Of a DNA stretch of 64,000 nt, positions 49,387-61,794 are shown one piece after another; position 1 is the stretch's first letter; each line of letters begins with the position of its first letter. The notes under the pieces were generated by a model. It saw only the letters and a list, made by a program, of their open reading frames with translations, was not told where the DNA came from and made no database searches. The stretch is taken from positions 558,001-622,000 of the forward strand of contig NZ_BCQT01000010.1 in NCBI RefSeq assembly GCF_001552215.1. The letters are read 5' to 3'. The DNA comes from Actinomadura macra NBRC 14102 (GTDB taxonomy: Bacteria; Actinomycetota; Actinomycetes; Streptosporangiales; Streptosporangiaceae). Both the position numbers and the translations under genes were made by a program.

Positions 49387-51417
49387 ATGACCGCCGAACC
49401 GATCAACGCCGAACCGATCACCGAGGACCGCGCCGTCGGGCTGCTGCGCGACATGCTGGAGATCCCGTCCCCGTCGTACGCGGAGGGCGACCTCGCGGCG
49501 TTCCTGGCGCGGGAGATGGGCGCGCTGGGCTTCACGACGCACGTGGACGGCGCGGGCAACGTCATCGGCGAGATCGGCGCCGGGGACGGCCCGACCGTGA
49601 TGCTGCTGGGCCACCTGGACACCGTCCCCGGCGACGTCCCCGTCCGCGCCGAGTCCGGCCGCCTGTACGGCCGGGGCGCGTCCGACGCGAAGGGCCCGCT
49701 GGCCGCGATGATCTGCGCGGCGGCGCGGGCGGGCGGCTCCGGCGGACGCGTCGTCGTGGTCGGCGCGGTGGAGGAGGAGACGGCGCTGTCGCGCGGCGCG
49801 ACGGCCGTCCGCGACACGCTGCCGCCGCCCGACGCGCTGATCGTCGGGGAGCCGAGCGGCTGGTCCACGGTCGTCCTCGGCTACAAGGGCAAGCTTGACC
49901 TGCGCTACGAGGTGGAGTGCGAGCCCGCGCACCCCACGCGGCCCGGCATGAAGGCGGCCGAGCACGCCTGGACGTGCTGGGCGAACCTGCTGGACCTGCT
50001 CGGGCCCGGCGCCGGGCCGGGCGAGGGGCACGACGCGTTCGACCGGCCGGGCCCTAACCTGGTGTCGTTCACCGGCGACCTCGTCCGCGCCGAGGCCGAG
50101 TTCAGCGTCCGCACACCGCCCGGGTTCGACGCGGACGGCCTCGTCGAGCGGTTGCGGGCGCGGACTCCGCACGGGCACCTCAGCGTGATCGGCAACGTGG
50201 GCGCGCACCGGGTGGGCCGCGCCGACCCGGTGGTCCGCGCACTCCACGCGGGCATCCGCGAGCACGGCGTCCGCCCGGCCGCCAAGCTGAAGACGGCGAC
50301 GGCGGACCTCAACGTGCTGGCCGAGAAGTGGCGGATGCCGATGGCCACCTACGGGCCCGGCGACAGCGAACTCGACCACACACCGGACGAGTCGATCGAC
50401 ATCGCCGGCTACCTGCGCGGCATCTCGGTGCTGACCACCGCGCTCGACCGCCTCGCGGCGCTGCCCCCCGGCGCCGAGTCCGCGCCCCCGGCACCGCGTC
50501 CGGCACCGCGCCCGGTCGAACGTCCGGCCGAACGGCCGGTGCCCCGGCCCCGCCCGCAGGTGGACGACCTCGACGAGTTGCGGGCGCGGGCGAGAAGCAT
50601 CCGGGAGCGGATCGTCGACATGTGCGCGACCAAGAACGGGGGCCATCTCGGCGGCTCGATGTCGCTCGTGGAGATCATGGTGAGCCTGTACTCGCGGGTG
50701 CTGCGGATCGACCCGGGCGAGCCCGACGACCCCGGCCGGGACGTCCTGGTCCTCAGCAAGGGGCACGGGGCGATCGGCCTGTACGCCGCGCTCGGCGAGT
50801 ACGGCTTCTTCCCCCCGGAACGGCTCGCGGACTACGGCGCGCCGGGCGCGCAGTTCATGGCCCACCCCAACAGCGCGCTACCGGGTGTCGAGATGCCGTC
50901 GGGCGCGCTCGGCCACGGCCTGCCGCTGGCGATCGGCTTCTCGCTCGCCGCCCGGCTGGACGGGTCGGACCGCCGCTGCGTCGTGATCATGGGGGACGGC
51001 GAGTTGCAGGAGGGCTCGGTCTGGGAGGGCGCGATGGCGGCCGGGACCCTGGGCCTGGAGCGGCTCACCGCGGTGGTGGACCGCAACCGGCTCCAGATCA
51101 CCGGACGCACCGAGTCGATCGTCGAGCTGGAGCCGCTCGCCGACCGCTGGCGGTCCTTCGGCTGGACCGTCCGCGAGGTGGACGGGCATGACCTGGCCGC
51201 CCTGCTGGAGGCGTTCACCGCGGCCCCGGAGCCGGGCCGCCCCACCGTGATCATCGCGCGGACCCGGAAGGGCCGCGGTCTGCCCTATGTCGAGGACAAG
51301 GTGAAGAGCCACTTCGTGAAGCTGAACGACCGGATGCACCGGCGCGCCAAGGCGACCCTCCGCGACGCCGACGGACACGGCGTGCACGAGACGGACGGGA
51401 CGGGGGACCGGTCATGA
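49387..51417 (+). CDS. Fusion: LysK-type AmCP deacylase + transketolase N-terminal (ThDP-binding) half
   Basis: 676 aa. Residues 1-360 are an M20 LysK homologue: GHLDTVPGD, GRGASDAKGPLA, AVEEETAL, GEPSGW and the late His in SELDHTPDE are all present. A Pro/Arg-rich linker (about 362-395) leads to residues 400-676, a transketolase N-half: KNGGHLGGSMSLVEI, LSKGHGAIGLYA, MGDGELQEGSVWEG and DRNRLQ, with ThDP-binding G-D-G and N residues intact. LysK releases the finished amino acid from LysW; transketolase adds a C2 unit to the LysW-bound semialdehyde. In known AmCP clusters these are separate proteins, so the fusion is notable. There is no frameshift and the linker is in frame. Confidence 0.93.
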   Translation: MTAEPINAEPITEDRAVGLLRDMLEIPSPSYAEGDLAAFLAREMGALGFTTHVDGAGNVIGEIGAGDGPTVMLLGHLDTVPGDVPVRAESGRLYGRGASDAKGPLAAMICAAARAGGSGGRVVVVGAVEEETALSRGATAVRDTLPPPDALIVGEPSGWSTVVLGYKGKLDLRYEVECEPAHPTRPGMKAAEHAWTCWANLLDLLGPGAGPGEGHDAFDRPGPNLVSFTGDLVRAEAEFSVRTPPGFDADGLVERLRARTPHGHLSVIGNVGAHRVGRADPVVRALHAGIREHGVRPAAKLKTATADLNVLAEKWRMPMATYGPGDSELDHTPDESIDIAGYLRGISVLTTALDRLAALPPGAESAPPAPRPAPRPVERPAERPVPRPRPQVDDLDELRARARSIRERIVDMCATKNGGHLGGSMSLVEIMVSLYSRVLRIDPGEPDDPGRDVLVLSKGHGAIGLYAALGEYGFFPPERLADYGAPGAQFMAHPNSALPGVEMPSGALGHGLPLAIGFSLAARLDGSDRRCVVIMGDGELQEGSVWEGAMAAGTLGLERLTAVVDRNRLQITGRTESIVELEPLADRWRSFGWTVREVDGHDLAALLEAFTAAPEPGRPTVIIARTRKGRGLPYVEDKVKSHFVKLNDRMHRRAKATLRDADGHGVHETDGTGDRS

Positions 51418-52372
51418 CAGAGGAGGTTCCTGCGGACCGCACCATCTTCCGCGACACGCTCGTCCCGATGATGGCCGAGGACTCCCGCCTGGTCTGCCTG
51501 GACAGCGACACCGGCCTGTACTCCGGCGTCGACTTCGGGCCGGCCGTCGACCGGTACATCAACCTGGGCATCGCCGAGCAGGACCTCATGGGGGTGGCCG
51601 CGGGGCTCGCCAAGAGCGGCCGGGTCCCGGTGGTGAACACGATGGCCACCTTCGCCAGCACCCGCGCGCTGGAGTTCGTCAAGATCGACATCGCGTACAA
51701 CGCGGTGCCGGTGCGGATCGCCGCGACGCACAGCGGGCTGTCCGCCGGGAGCCTCGGGCCGACCCACCACAGCCTGGAGGACCTCGCCGTGATGCGGACG
51801 CTGCCGAACATGACGGTGCTGGTCCCGGCGGGCGGCGCGACGACCGAGACCCTGTTCCGGCAGTGCGTGGACCTGCCCGGTCCCGTCTACCTGCGGCTCG
51901 GCCGGGGCGCGACGCCGCAGTTGCCCGAGGACGCGCCGCCGGTGCGGATCGGCGAGGCGCAGGTGCTGCGGCACGGCGACGACGTGACGCTCGCCGCCTG
52001 CGGCCCGTACCCGGTGGACGCGGCGCTGCTGGCCGCCGAGCGGCTCGCCGATCTCGGCCTCGACGCCGCCGTGCTGAACTTGCACACGGTCAAGCCGCTG
52101 GACGTGGCGACGCTGCTGGAGTTCGCCCGCCGGTCCCGGCTGGTGGTCACGGTCGAGGAGCACTGGGAGACCGGCGGCCTCGGCGCCGCCGTGAGCGAGG
52201 CGCTGGCCCCGCGCCTGCCGGTCCAGGTGCGCCGGGTGGCGGTGTCCGACGAGTTCGTCTCGATGGCCGGTGACCACCCCTATCTGCTGGACCGGACCGG
52301 GATCAGACCGGACGCGGTGGTGGACGAGGTACGCGAGGTGCTCGGCGACGCCCGACGGGAGGACGGACCGGG

Positions 52373-52376
<4 letters not shown>
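51414..52376 (+). CDS. Transketolase C-terminal half
   Basis: 320 aa, ATG overlapping the fusion stop. Pyr domain: INLGIAEQDLMGVAAGLA with the catalytic Glu, FASTRALEFVKIDIAY, and THSGLSAGSLGPTHHSLEDLAVMRTLP; then the C-terminal domain VEEHWETGGLGAAVSEAL. It must pair with the N-half fused to LysK to form the ThDP site at the subunit interface. Together they transfer a two-carbon ketol unit onto the LysW-glutamate semialdehyde in the DADH route. Confidence 0.93.
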
Positions 52377-56461
<4,085 letters not shown>

Positions 56462-56470
56462 GGCGAACCC

Positions 56471-57631
56471 GTGGACTACTCACTCACCCCGGAACAGGAG
56501 GCGTTCCGCAAGGAGGTCTGCGACCTCCTCTCCGAGGACGGCGTCCGCGCGGAGGCCGAGGAGGTTCGGCTCCGGCCGCCCGGCGCCGAACCGGGGATGC
56601 TGGAGGTGTACCGCAGGCTCGGCGAGCGCCGCTGGCTCGCGGTGAACTGGCCGGCGGAGTACGGCGGGCTCGGCCGCGGCGTCGTCGAGAAGTCGATCCT
56701 CACCGAGGAGCTGATCCGGCACGGCGTGCCCGATCTCGTCCATGTCGTCAGCGTCGACATCGTCGGCCTGATCATCCAGCTGGCCGGCACGCCGGAGCAG
56801 CGGCGCCGGCTGCTGCCGCCGCTCGCCCGCGGCGAGAGCTCGGCGTCGGTCCTGTACAGCGAGCCCGGCGCCGGCTCGGACCTCGCCGCGCTGCGCACCC
56901 GCGCCGAACCGGACGGCGACGGCGCCTGGCGCCTGTACGGGCGCAAGGTCTACAGCCTGAAGTCGCAGTTCGCCGACTGGGCACTGTGCGCCGCCCGGAC
57001 CAGCGAGTCCGAGGCGGCCGCGTACGGCATCACGCTGTTCGTCGTCCCGCTGCGGACGCCGGGCGTCACCGTCCGGCCGCTGCCGAGCCTGTCCGACGAC
57101 GCGTTCGGCGACGTCACGCTGGAGGGCGTCCGGCTGACGCGCGACGACGTGCTCGGCCCGGTGGACGAGGGCTACCAGGTCATCACCGAGGTCATCCCCG
57201 TCGAGCGGACCGGCCTTGAGTTCCAGGCCAAGGCCCGCCGGCTGCTCGACCTGATCGTCCGCCGGCTGGACGAGACGGGCGGGCTGGACGAGCCGGGCAC
57301 CGGGCAGCGGCTCGTCCGGCTGCACGCGCGCGCCCGCGCCGCCGAGCTGCTGTCGTGGCGGGTCATCACCGAGCTGCGCGACGGGCGGATCGACGGTGTC
57401 CACGCGGCGATGGCCAAGTGGTACGCGACCGAGCTCTTCAAGGAGCTGACCCACACCGGGATCGACCTGCTCGGGCTGGACGCGACGCTGACCGCCCGCG
57501 ACCGGCGCGCCCCGTGCGCGGGGGTGCTGGAGAGCGGCCACCGCGACGCCCCCGGCTACACCCTGTCCGCCGGGACGTCGGAGATCATGCAGTACCTCAT
57601 CGCGTCCACCGGCCTGGGCCTGCTCACCTGA
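56471..57631 (+). CDS. Acyl-CoA dehydrogenase family flavoprotein (1)
   Basis: 386 aa, GTG start 9 bp after the NRPS stop. ACAD signatures: RRWLAVNWPAEYGGLGRGVVEKSILTEEL, SEPGAGSDLAALRTRAEPDG (FAD loop), YTLSAGTSEIMQYLIASTGLGL at the C-terminus. A Glu base is not obvious at the usual place. Members in gene clusters oxidise carrier-bound amino acyl chains (for example prolyl-PCP to pyrrole) or CoA esters. It is probably one half of a heteromeric pair with the next ACAD. The target may be the PCP-bound amino acid of the NRPS or a fatty or branched acyl. Confidence 0.87.
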   Translation: MDYSLTPEQEAFRKEVCDLLSEDGVRAEAEEVRLRPPGAEPGMLEVYRRLGERRWLAVNWPAEYGGLGRGVVEKSILTEELIRHGVPDLVHVVSVDIVGLIIQLAGTPEQRRRLLPPLARGESSASVLYSEPGAGSDLAALRTRAEPDGDGAWRLYGRKVYSLKSQFADWALCAARTSESEAAAYGITLFVVPLRTPGVTVRPLPSLSDDAFGDVTLEGVRLTRDDVLGPVDEGYQVITEVIPVERTGLEFQAKARRLLDLIVRRLDETGGLDEPGTGQRLVRLHARARAAELLSWRVITELRDGRIDGVHAAMAKWYATELFKELTHTGIDLLGLDATLTARDRRAPCAGVLESGHRDAPGYTLSAGTSEIMQYLIASTGLGLLT

Positions 57632-57676
57632 GCGCGCCCGGGGTCCCACCGTCTCACCCTGTCCAGAGGAGGAATC

Positions 57677-58816
57677 GTGCGGTTCACACCGAGCGAGCGG
57701 CAACGGGAGATCGCCGAGCGGTTCACGCCGCTGCTCGGCGACGAGCTGGCACCCGCCGTCCGGCGCCTGTCCACGCGTCCGGCCGGGATTCCCCCGTGCC
57801 CCGCGGACGCCGAGGCGCGCCGGCTGACCTGGTGGGCGATGGAGCGGCTCGGCGCCGTGCGCCTCGCGGTACCCGCCGCGTCCGGCGGCGAGGACGGCGG
57901 CCTGGCCGACTCCACGGTCCTGGCCGAGCTGACCGGCCGCGCGCTGTACCAGAGCCCGCTGCCCGACACGCTCTTCGCGCTCGACCTGCTGCGCGGGCAC
58001 CCGGAGGCGCGGACGATCGCCGAGGGCGCGACCGTGGCCGTCGCCGCCCGCGACCGCGGCGACCGGACCCTCACGCGCCCGGCGCCGCTGCCCGCCCTCG
58101 ATGGCGGGGACCTCCGGATCGTGCGCCGCCACGTCGCCTTCGCGGCCGAAGCCGACCTCCTGCTGATCGCCGGGACGGCGCCGGACGGGCTCCGGTGCGC
58201 GCTCCTGCCCACCGACCACCCGGGCGTGCATGCCGACCGCCACGAGGACCTCGCCTGCGGTGACCTGTCCACCGTGACGGTGGAGGCGGTCCCGCGCTCG
58301 GCGTGGATCGGCGGATCCCCGCTGGCGGAGGCCTGGGCCGCCGCTCTCACCGGGGCGCGGACCCGGCACGCCGCCTACCTCGTGGGGCTGTCCCAGGCCG
58401 CGCTCGACCTCACCGTCGAGCACGCCCGCACCCGGCGCCAGTTCGGCCAGAGCATCGGGCGCTTCCAGGCGCTCGCGTTCCGTCTCGCCGGCCTCGCGAC
58501 CGACGTCGAGGCCGCGCGGATGCTGACCGGCCACGCCGCGTCGCGCGCGGACGAGGGCCACGGCGGCGCGGCGATGGCGAGCCTGGAGGCGGTCGCGATG
58601 GCCGGGGACGTCGCCCGCCGGGCCGCCGCCGAGGCCGTCCAGATCCACGGCGCCGCCGGGATGACCGACGACCACGACGCCCAGCTGTTCTACCGGCGCG
58701 CGGCGATCGACGCGGTCTTCCTCGGCAGCCCCGACCGGCACCGCGCGGAGGCCGCCGCGTACCTGACCGCCGAGCCGTCCGGCCCGGCGGTCTGCCTCGA
58801 TCACGTCTACGCCTGA
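57677..58816 (+). CDS. Acyl-CoA dehydrogenase family flavoprotein (2)
   Basis: 379 aa, 45 bp after ACAD 1, with GAGGAG before the GTG. The N-terminal half (LGAVRLAVPAASGGEDGGLADSTVLAEL) is divergent, and the C-terminal half has TRRQFGQSIGRFQALAFRLA and QIHGAAGMTDDHDAQLFYRRA, typical of ACADs. Paired, dissimilar ACADs often form alpha2beta2 enzymes in actinomycete steroid and specialised metabolism. The stop codon lies in the first unit of a 7-copy 17-bp repeat. Confidence 0.85.
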   Translation: MRFTPSERQREIAERFTPLLGDELAPAVRRLSTRPAGIPPCPADAEARRLTWWAMERLGAVRLAVPAASGGEDGGLADSTVLAELTGRALYQSPLPDTLFALDLLRGHPEARTIAEGATVAVAARDRGDRTLTRPAPLPALDGGDLRIVRRHVAFAAEADLLLIAGTAPDGLRCALLPTDHPGVHADRHEDLACGDLSTVTVEAVPRSAWIGGSPLAEAWAAALTGARTRHAAYLVGLSQAALDLTVEHARTRRQFGQSIGRFQALAFRLAGLATDVEAARMLTGHAASRADEGHGGAAMASLEAVAMAGDVARRAAAEAVQIHGAAGMTDDHDAQLFYRRAAIDAVFLGSPDRHRAEAAAYLTAEPSGPAVCLDHVYA

Positions 58817-58929
58817 GCTCCACCGACGCCTGAGCTCCACTGACGGCTGAGCTCCACTGACGGCTGAGCTCCACTGACGGCTGAGCTCCACTGACGGCTG
58901 AGCTCCACTGACGGCTGAGCTCCACTGAC
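58811..58929. repeat. Seven-copy 17-bp tandem repeat at a convergent gene end
   Basis: Unit GGCTGAGCTCCACTGAC. The first copy (58811-58827) carries the ACAD stop TGA and differs at two to three bases. The second (58828-58844) has GCC at its start. Five identical copies follow to 58929. The array fills most of the gap between the ACAD stop (58816) and the amine-oxidase stop (58979). There are no spacers, so it is not CRISPR. Each unit contains the palindrome GAGCTC. Confidence 0.95.
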
Positions 58930-58978
58930 GATGGCCTGCTCGACAGGCCCCGTCCGGTGGCCGCCGGCCCCGGGCGGG

Positions 58979-60586
58979 TCACGGCCCGCCGGCCACCAGC
59001 GTCCGCCAGTGGATCTGGGTGACCGCCCGGCGCGCCGACTCGATCGCCCCGGCCTGCCAGCCGATGAAGCCGGTCAGCCACTCCCCCGCGAAGTACACCC
59101 GCCCATGCGGCCTGTTCAGCAGGTCGTAGGCGCCGTCCGTCCAGGACGGCCACCGGACCCAGCCGGTCTCGATGTGCGGGACGCGGTCCCAGTTCACCGC
59201 GAACCCCGAGACCAGCTCCCGCGCGTACGCAGGGCCGTGGATCTTCACTCCCTGGGCGACGGCGCGCCTGATCCGGTCCGCCGGCGCCATCGCGTCCAGC
59301 CCCTCGGTGGACGGGCCCTCGGTGTAGGCGCCGATGAGCACGCCGCGCCGGCCGTGGTATCCGTGGCAGGGATACCAGATCTGGCCGATGTCCATGTCGG
59401 TGTGCGTGAGGCCGCCGTAGATCCGCTCGTCCTCCTCCCACCAGCGGCGCCGGTACTCCAGCCCGATCTTGCTGACCGGGACGCGTGACGGCCGCTCCAG
59501 GGCCGCGGTCACGTCCGCGCCGAGGTTCGTCGGGATCCTGGCCATGATGTACGGCGGGAGGGTCGCCACGCAGTAGTCGGCGTGCTCCCGGCGCTCACGG
59601 CCGCCGCCGTCGGTGTAGAGGACCTCCACCCCGGACGGCAGGTCGGTCACCTCCAGCACCTGGGCGCCGTACCGGATCCGGTCGGCGCCGATGCGCCGGG
59701 CGAGGGCGTAGGGGATACGGTCCATGCCGCCCACCGGCTGGAACATGACCATCTGGAACGGCCACTCGATCTCGAACGCCAGGTCGCGGCCGATCCCGCT
59801 CGCGAGGACGTCGTGCACGGACGGCGGCGGCCCGTCGATCACGCCGGGCGGATCGCCGGTGTTCGGCAGCACCCGGTACCCCCGACGGTTCGTCCCGGTG
59901 TAGGCGAGCCGGTCGCCCTCGCGGGTCAGCGCGCCGAAGTCCTCCAGGAACGCCAGGAGCCGTTCCCTGTCATCGCGGTCCAGTTCCTTGTCCAGGGCGC
60001 CCTGGTCGGTGGCCTTGGCGAGCAGTTCGGAGACGTGCCCGAACACGTCCGCCTTGACCTTCCGGTTCTCGATCCGGCGCCGTGACAGCGGCCCGGCGTC
60101 CTCGTAGTAGACGCAGGCGTCGCAGTTGTCGATGGTGAACGGCTCGATCGGGATGCCCAGCTCGCGGCAGTAGTCGAGCGTCACCATGAACTGCGCGATG
60201 CGGGCCGGGCCCGCGTTCATGTACTCGCCCTCGGCGAAGCGGGCCCGCTGCCGGTACCCGGTGATCTCCTTCTCGGCGGTGCCGCCGCGCACCGTCCAGT
60301 TCCGTCCGCCCGGCCGGTCCTTGGCCTCCAGGACGAGGCACTCGTAGCCCGCCTTGCGCAGCTCGTGGGCCGTGGCCAGTCCGGTGACGCCGCCGCCGAG
60401 CACCACCACCCGCGGCGTGGGCCCGCCCAGACGCGCGAGGTCGCCGGGCGAGGGCGGCTCGAAGGGCGCCGGGTTCGCCGCCGCGGTCGGCGCGAGCCCC
60501 AGCGCTCCCATCACCCCGAAAAGGGCACCGGAACCGCCCGTCGTGCCGACGGCTTCAAGAAAGGACCTCCGTGTCACGCCCCTCAT
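58979..60586 (-). CDS. Tat-exported FAD amine oxidase (L-amino acid oxidase-like)
   Basis: 535 aa, ATG 60586 with GGAGG 6 bp upstream. Twin-arginine signal TRRSFLEAVG followed by a hydrophobic stretch and an Ala-rich cleavage region. VVLGGGVTGLATAHELRKAGYECLVLEAKDRPGGRNWTVRG is the FAD dinucleotide fold, and the C-terminal RVYFAGEWLTGFIGWQAGAIESARR the second FAD motif of flavin amine oxidases. It is predicted to oxidise an L-amino acid or amine outside the membrane, giving H2O2. It may act on the cluster product or simply border it. Confidence 0.9.
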   Translation of the reverse strand: MRGVTRRSFLEAVGTTGGSGALFGVMGALGLAPTAAANPAPFEPPSPGDLARLGGPTPRVVVLGGGVTGLATAHELRKAGYECLVLEAKDRPGGRNWTVRGGTAEKEITGYRQRARFAEGEYMNAGPARIAQFMVTLDYCRELGIPIEPFTIDNCDACVYYEDAGPLSRRRIENRKVKADVFGHVSELLAKATDQGALDKELDRDDRERLLAFLEDFGALTREGDRLAYTGTNRRGYRVLPNTGDPPGVIDGPPPSVHDVLASGIGRDLAFEIEWPFQMVMFQPVGGMDRIPYALARRIGADRIRYGAQVLEVTDLPSGVEVLYTDGGGRERREHADYCVATLPPYIMARIPTNLGADVTAALERPSRVPVSKIGLEYRRRWWEEDERIYGGLTHTDMDIGQIWYPCHGYHGRRGVLIGAYTEGPSTEGLDAMAPADRIRRAVAQGVKIHGPAYARELVSGFAVNWDRVPHIETGWVRWPSWTDGAYDLLNRPHGRVYFAGEWLTGFIGWQAGAIESARRAVTQIHWRTLVAGGP

Positions 60587-60707
60587 GAAAAGCCTCCGAT
60601 TCGGGTAGCCAAGGGTGCGTGTTCATTACACCGAGCGGAGCCATGGCCGCCTAGCCATGTGATTCTGAATTCGCCGGCCAGATCTCATTCTCCTGACGAC
60701 GATGCCG

Positions 60708-61706
60708 TCAGCGGCGTGACGCATCCTTTTCCGGGCGGCCGCTTTTGTCATCCCGTCCGGAGGTGACCGTCGCCAAATAGAGAGCGAGCAGAACGACGGC
60801 GCAGCCCAGCAATTGCAGCGGCGCCGGCCGCTCCCCGAGGATGAGCGCGCCGAGCAGCACCGACCCGACCGGCTGGATGAGCAGCAGCGCCGCGCCCACC
60901 TCGGCGGGCAGGTTCGGCAGCGCCCCACCGATGAGCAGGTAGCTGGCGACCTGCCCGGTCAGCGCGATGCCCAGCAGCCACCCGAACGACGCCCAGCCCG
61001 GCGTGAGGTCCAGGCCGTGCCAGAACGGCCCGACCAGCAGGGCGACCAGCCCGGACACGGCCGCCGACTCCGTGACCGGCACGATGATCCGGTCCGCGTC
61101 CCCGGCCTGGCGCAGCAGGAACAGGAACGCCGCGTAGCACAGCGCCGCCGCTGCGGAGAAGAGCGCGCCCAGCACGGGGTCCTCGCCGGACGCGCCGCTC
61201 CCCACCAGTCCCCCGGCGAGCGCCACTCCGGCGAGCATCACCGGGACGATCGCCGCGAACATCCGGCCCGGCCGTTCCCGCAGGAAGACCCAGCCCAGCA
61301 GCGGGACGAGCACGACCTGCGCGTTCACGATGACGGTCGCGATCCCGGCGCCACTGGCCGCGATCCCCTCGTTCCACAGCAGGATGTCGCCCGCGAGCAG
61401 CACCCCGGCCAGCAGCGCCATCGGCCGGGACCGGCGGGGGCGCGGCGGCTGGAGGCGGCGGCGCTCGGAGACCGCCAACGGGATCAGCACCGGCATCGAC
61501 AGCAGGCCGCGGAAGAACGTGATGGTCCCGGTCGAGGTCGCGGCGAGCGGGATGAACACCGACGACAGCGCGACGCACACCGCACCCGCGACCAGCGAGG
61601 GTACCGGGCGGCGCGTCGTCACCCGCCGGAGCCACCCGGTCGGTGACCGGCCGGGCTCCCCGGGCTCCGGCCTCCGTGTCGCGGTGACTGTGCGGCGCTT
61701 CGGCAT
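60708..61706 (-). CDS. EamA/DMT-superfamily transporter
   Basis: 332 aa with about ten transmembrane helices in two EamA repeats (from SLVAGAVCVALSSVFIP to AVSERRRLQPPR; from GALFSAAAALCYAAFLFLL to the C-terminus). LLLIQPVGSVLLGALILGERPAPLQLLG is the second repeat's typical end. DMT transporters export amino acids and metabolites. An Arg-rich 35-residue N-terminal tail precedes helix 1. The gene's link to region C is uncertain; it may form part of the flank. Confidence 0.87.
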   Translation of the reverse strand: MPKRRTVTATRRPEPGEPGRSPTGWLRRVTTRRPVPSLVAGAVCVALSSVFIPLAATSTGTITFFRGLLSMPVLIPLAVSERRRLQPPRPRRSRPMALLAGVLLAGDILLWNEGIAASGAGIATVIVNAQVVLVPLLGWVFLRERPGRMFAAIVPVMLAGVALAGGLVGSGASGEDPVLGALFSAAAALCYAAFLFLLRQAGDADRIIVPVTESAAVSGLVALLVGPFWHGLDLTPGWASFGWLLGIALTGQVASYLLIGGALPNLPAEVGAALLLIQPVGSVLLGALILGERPAPLQLLGCAVVLLALYLATVTSGRDDKSGRPEKDASRR

Positions 61707-61794
61707 GGTCCGCCCCTCCGCGGTCGACGCTCGTGCCGACGATGGCCGTCAGGACCTCGCCCTACCCCGGCTCGGGGCGGGCATGCGGTCGGTC

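Noticed and set aside
58811..58929. CRISPR array
   Set aside because: Direct repeats abut with no spacers and no cas genes are present.
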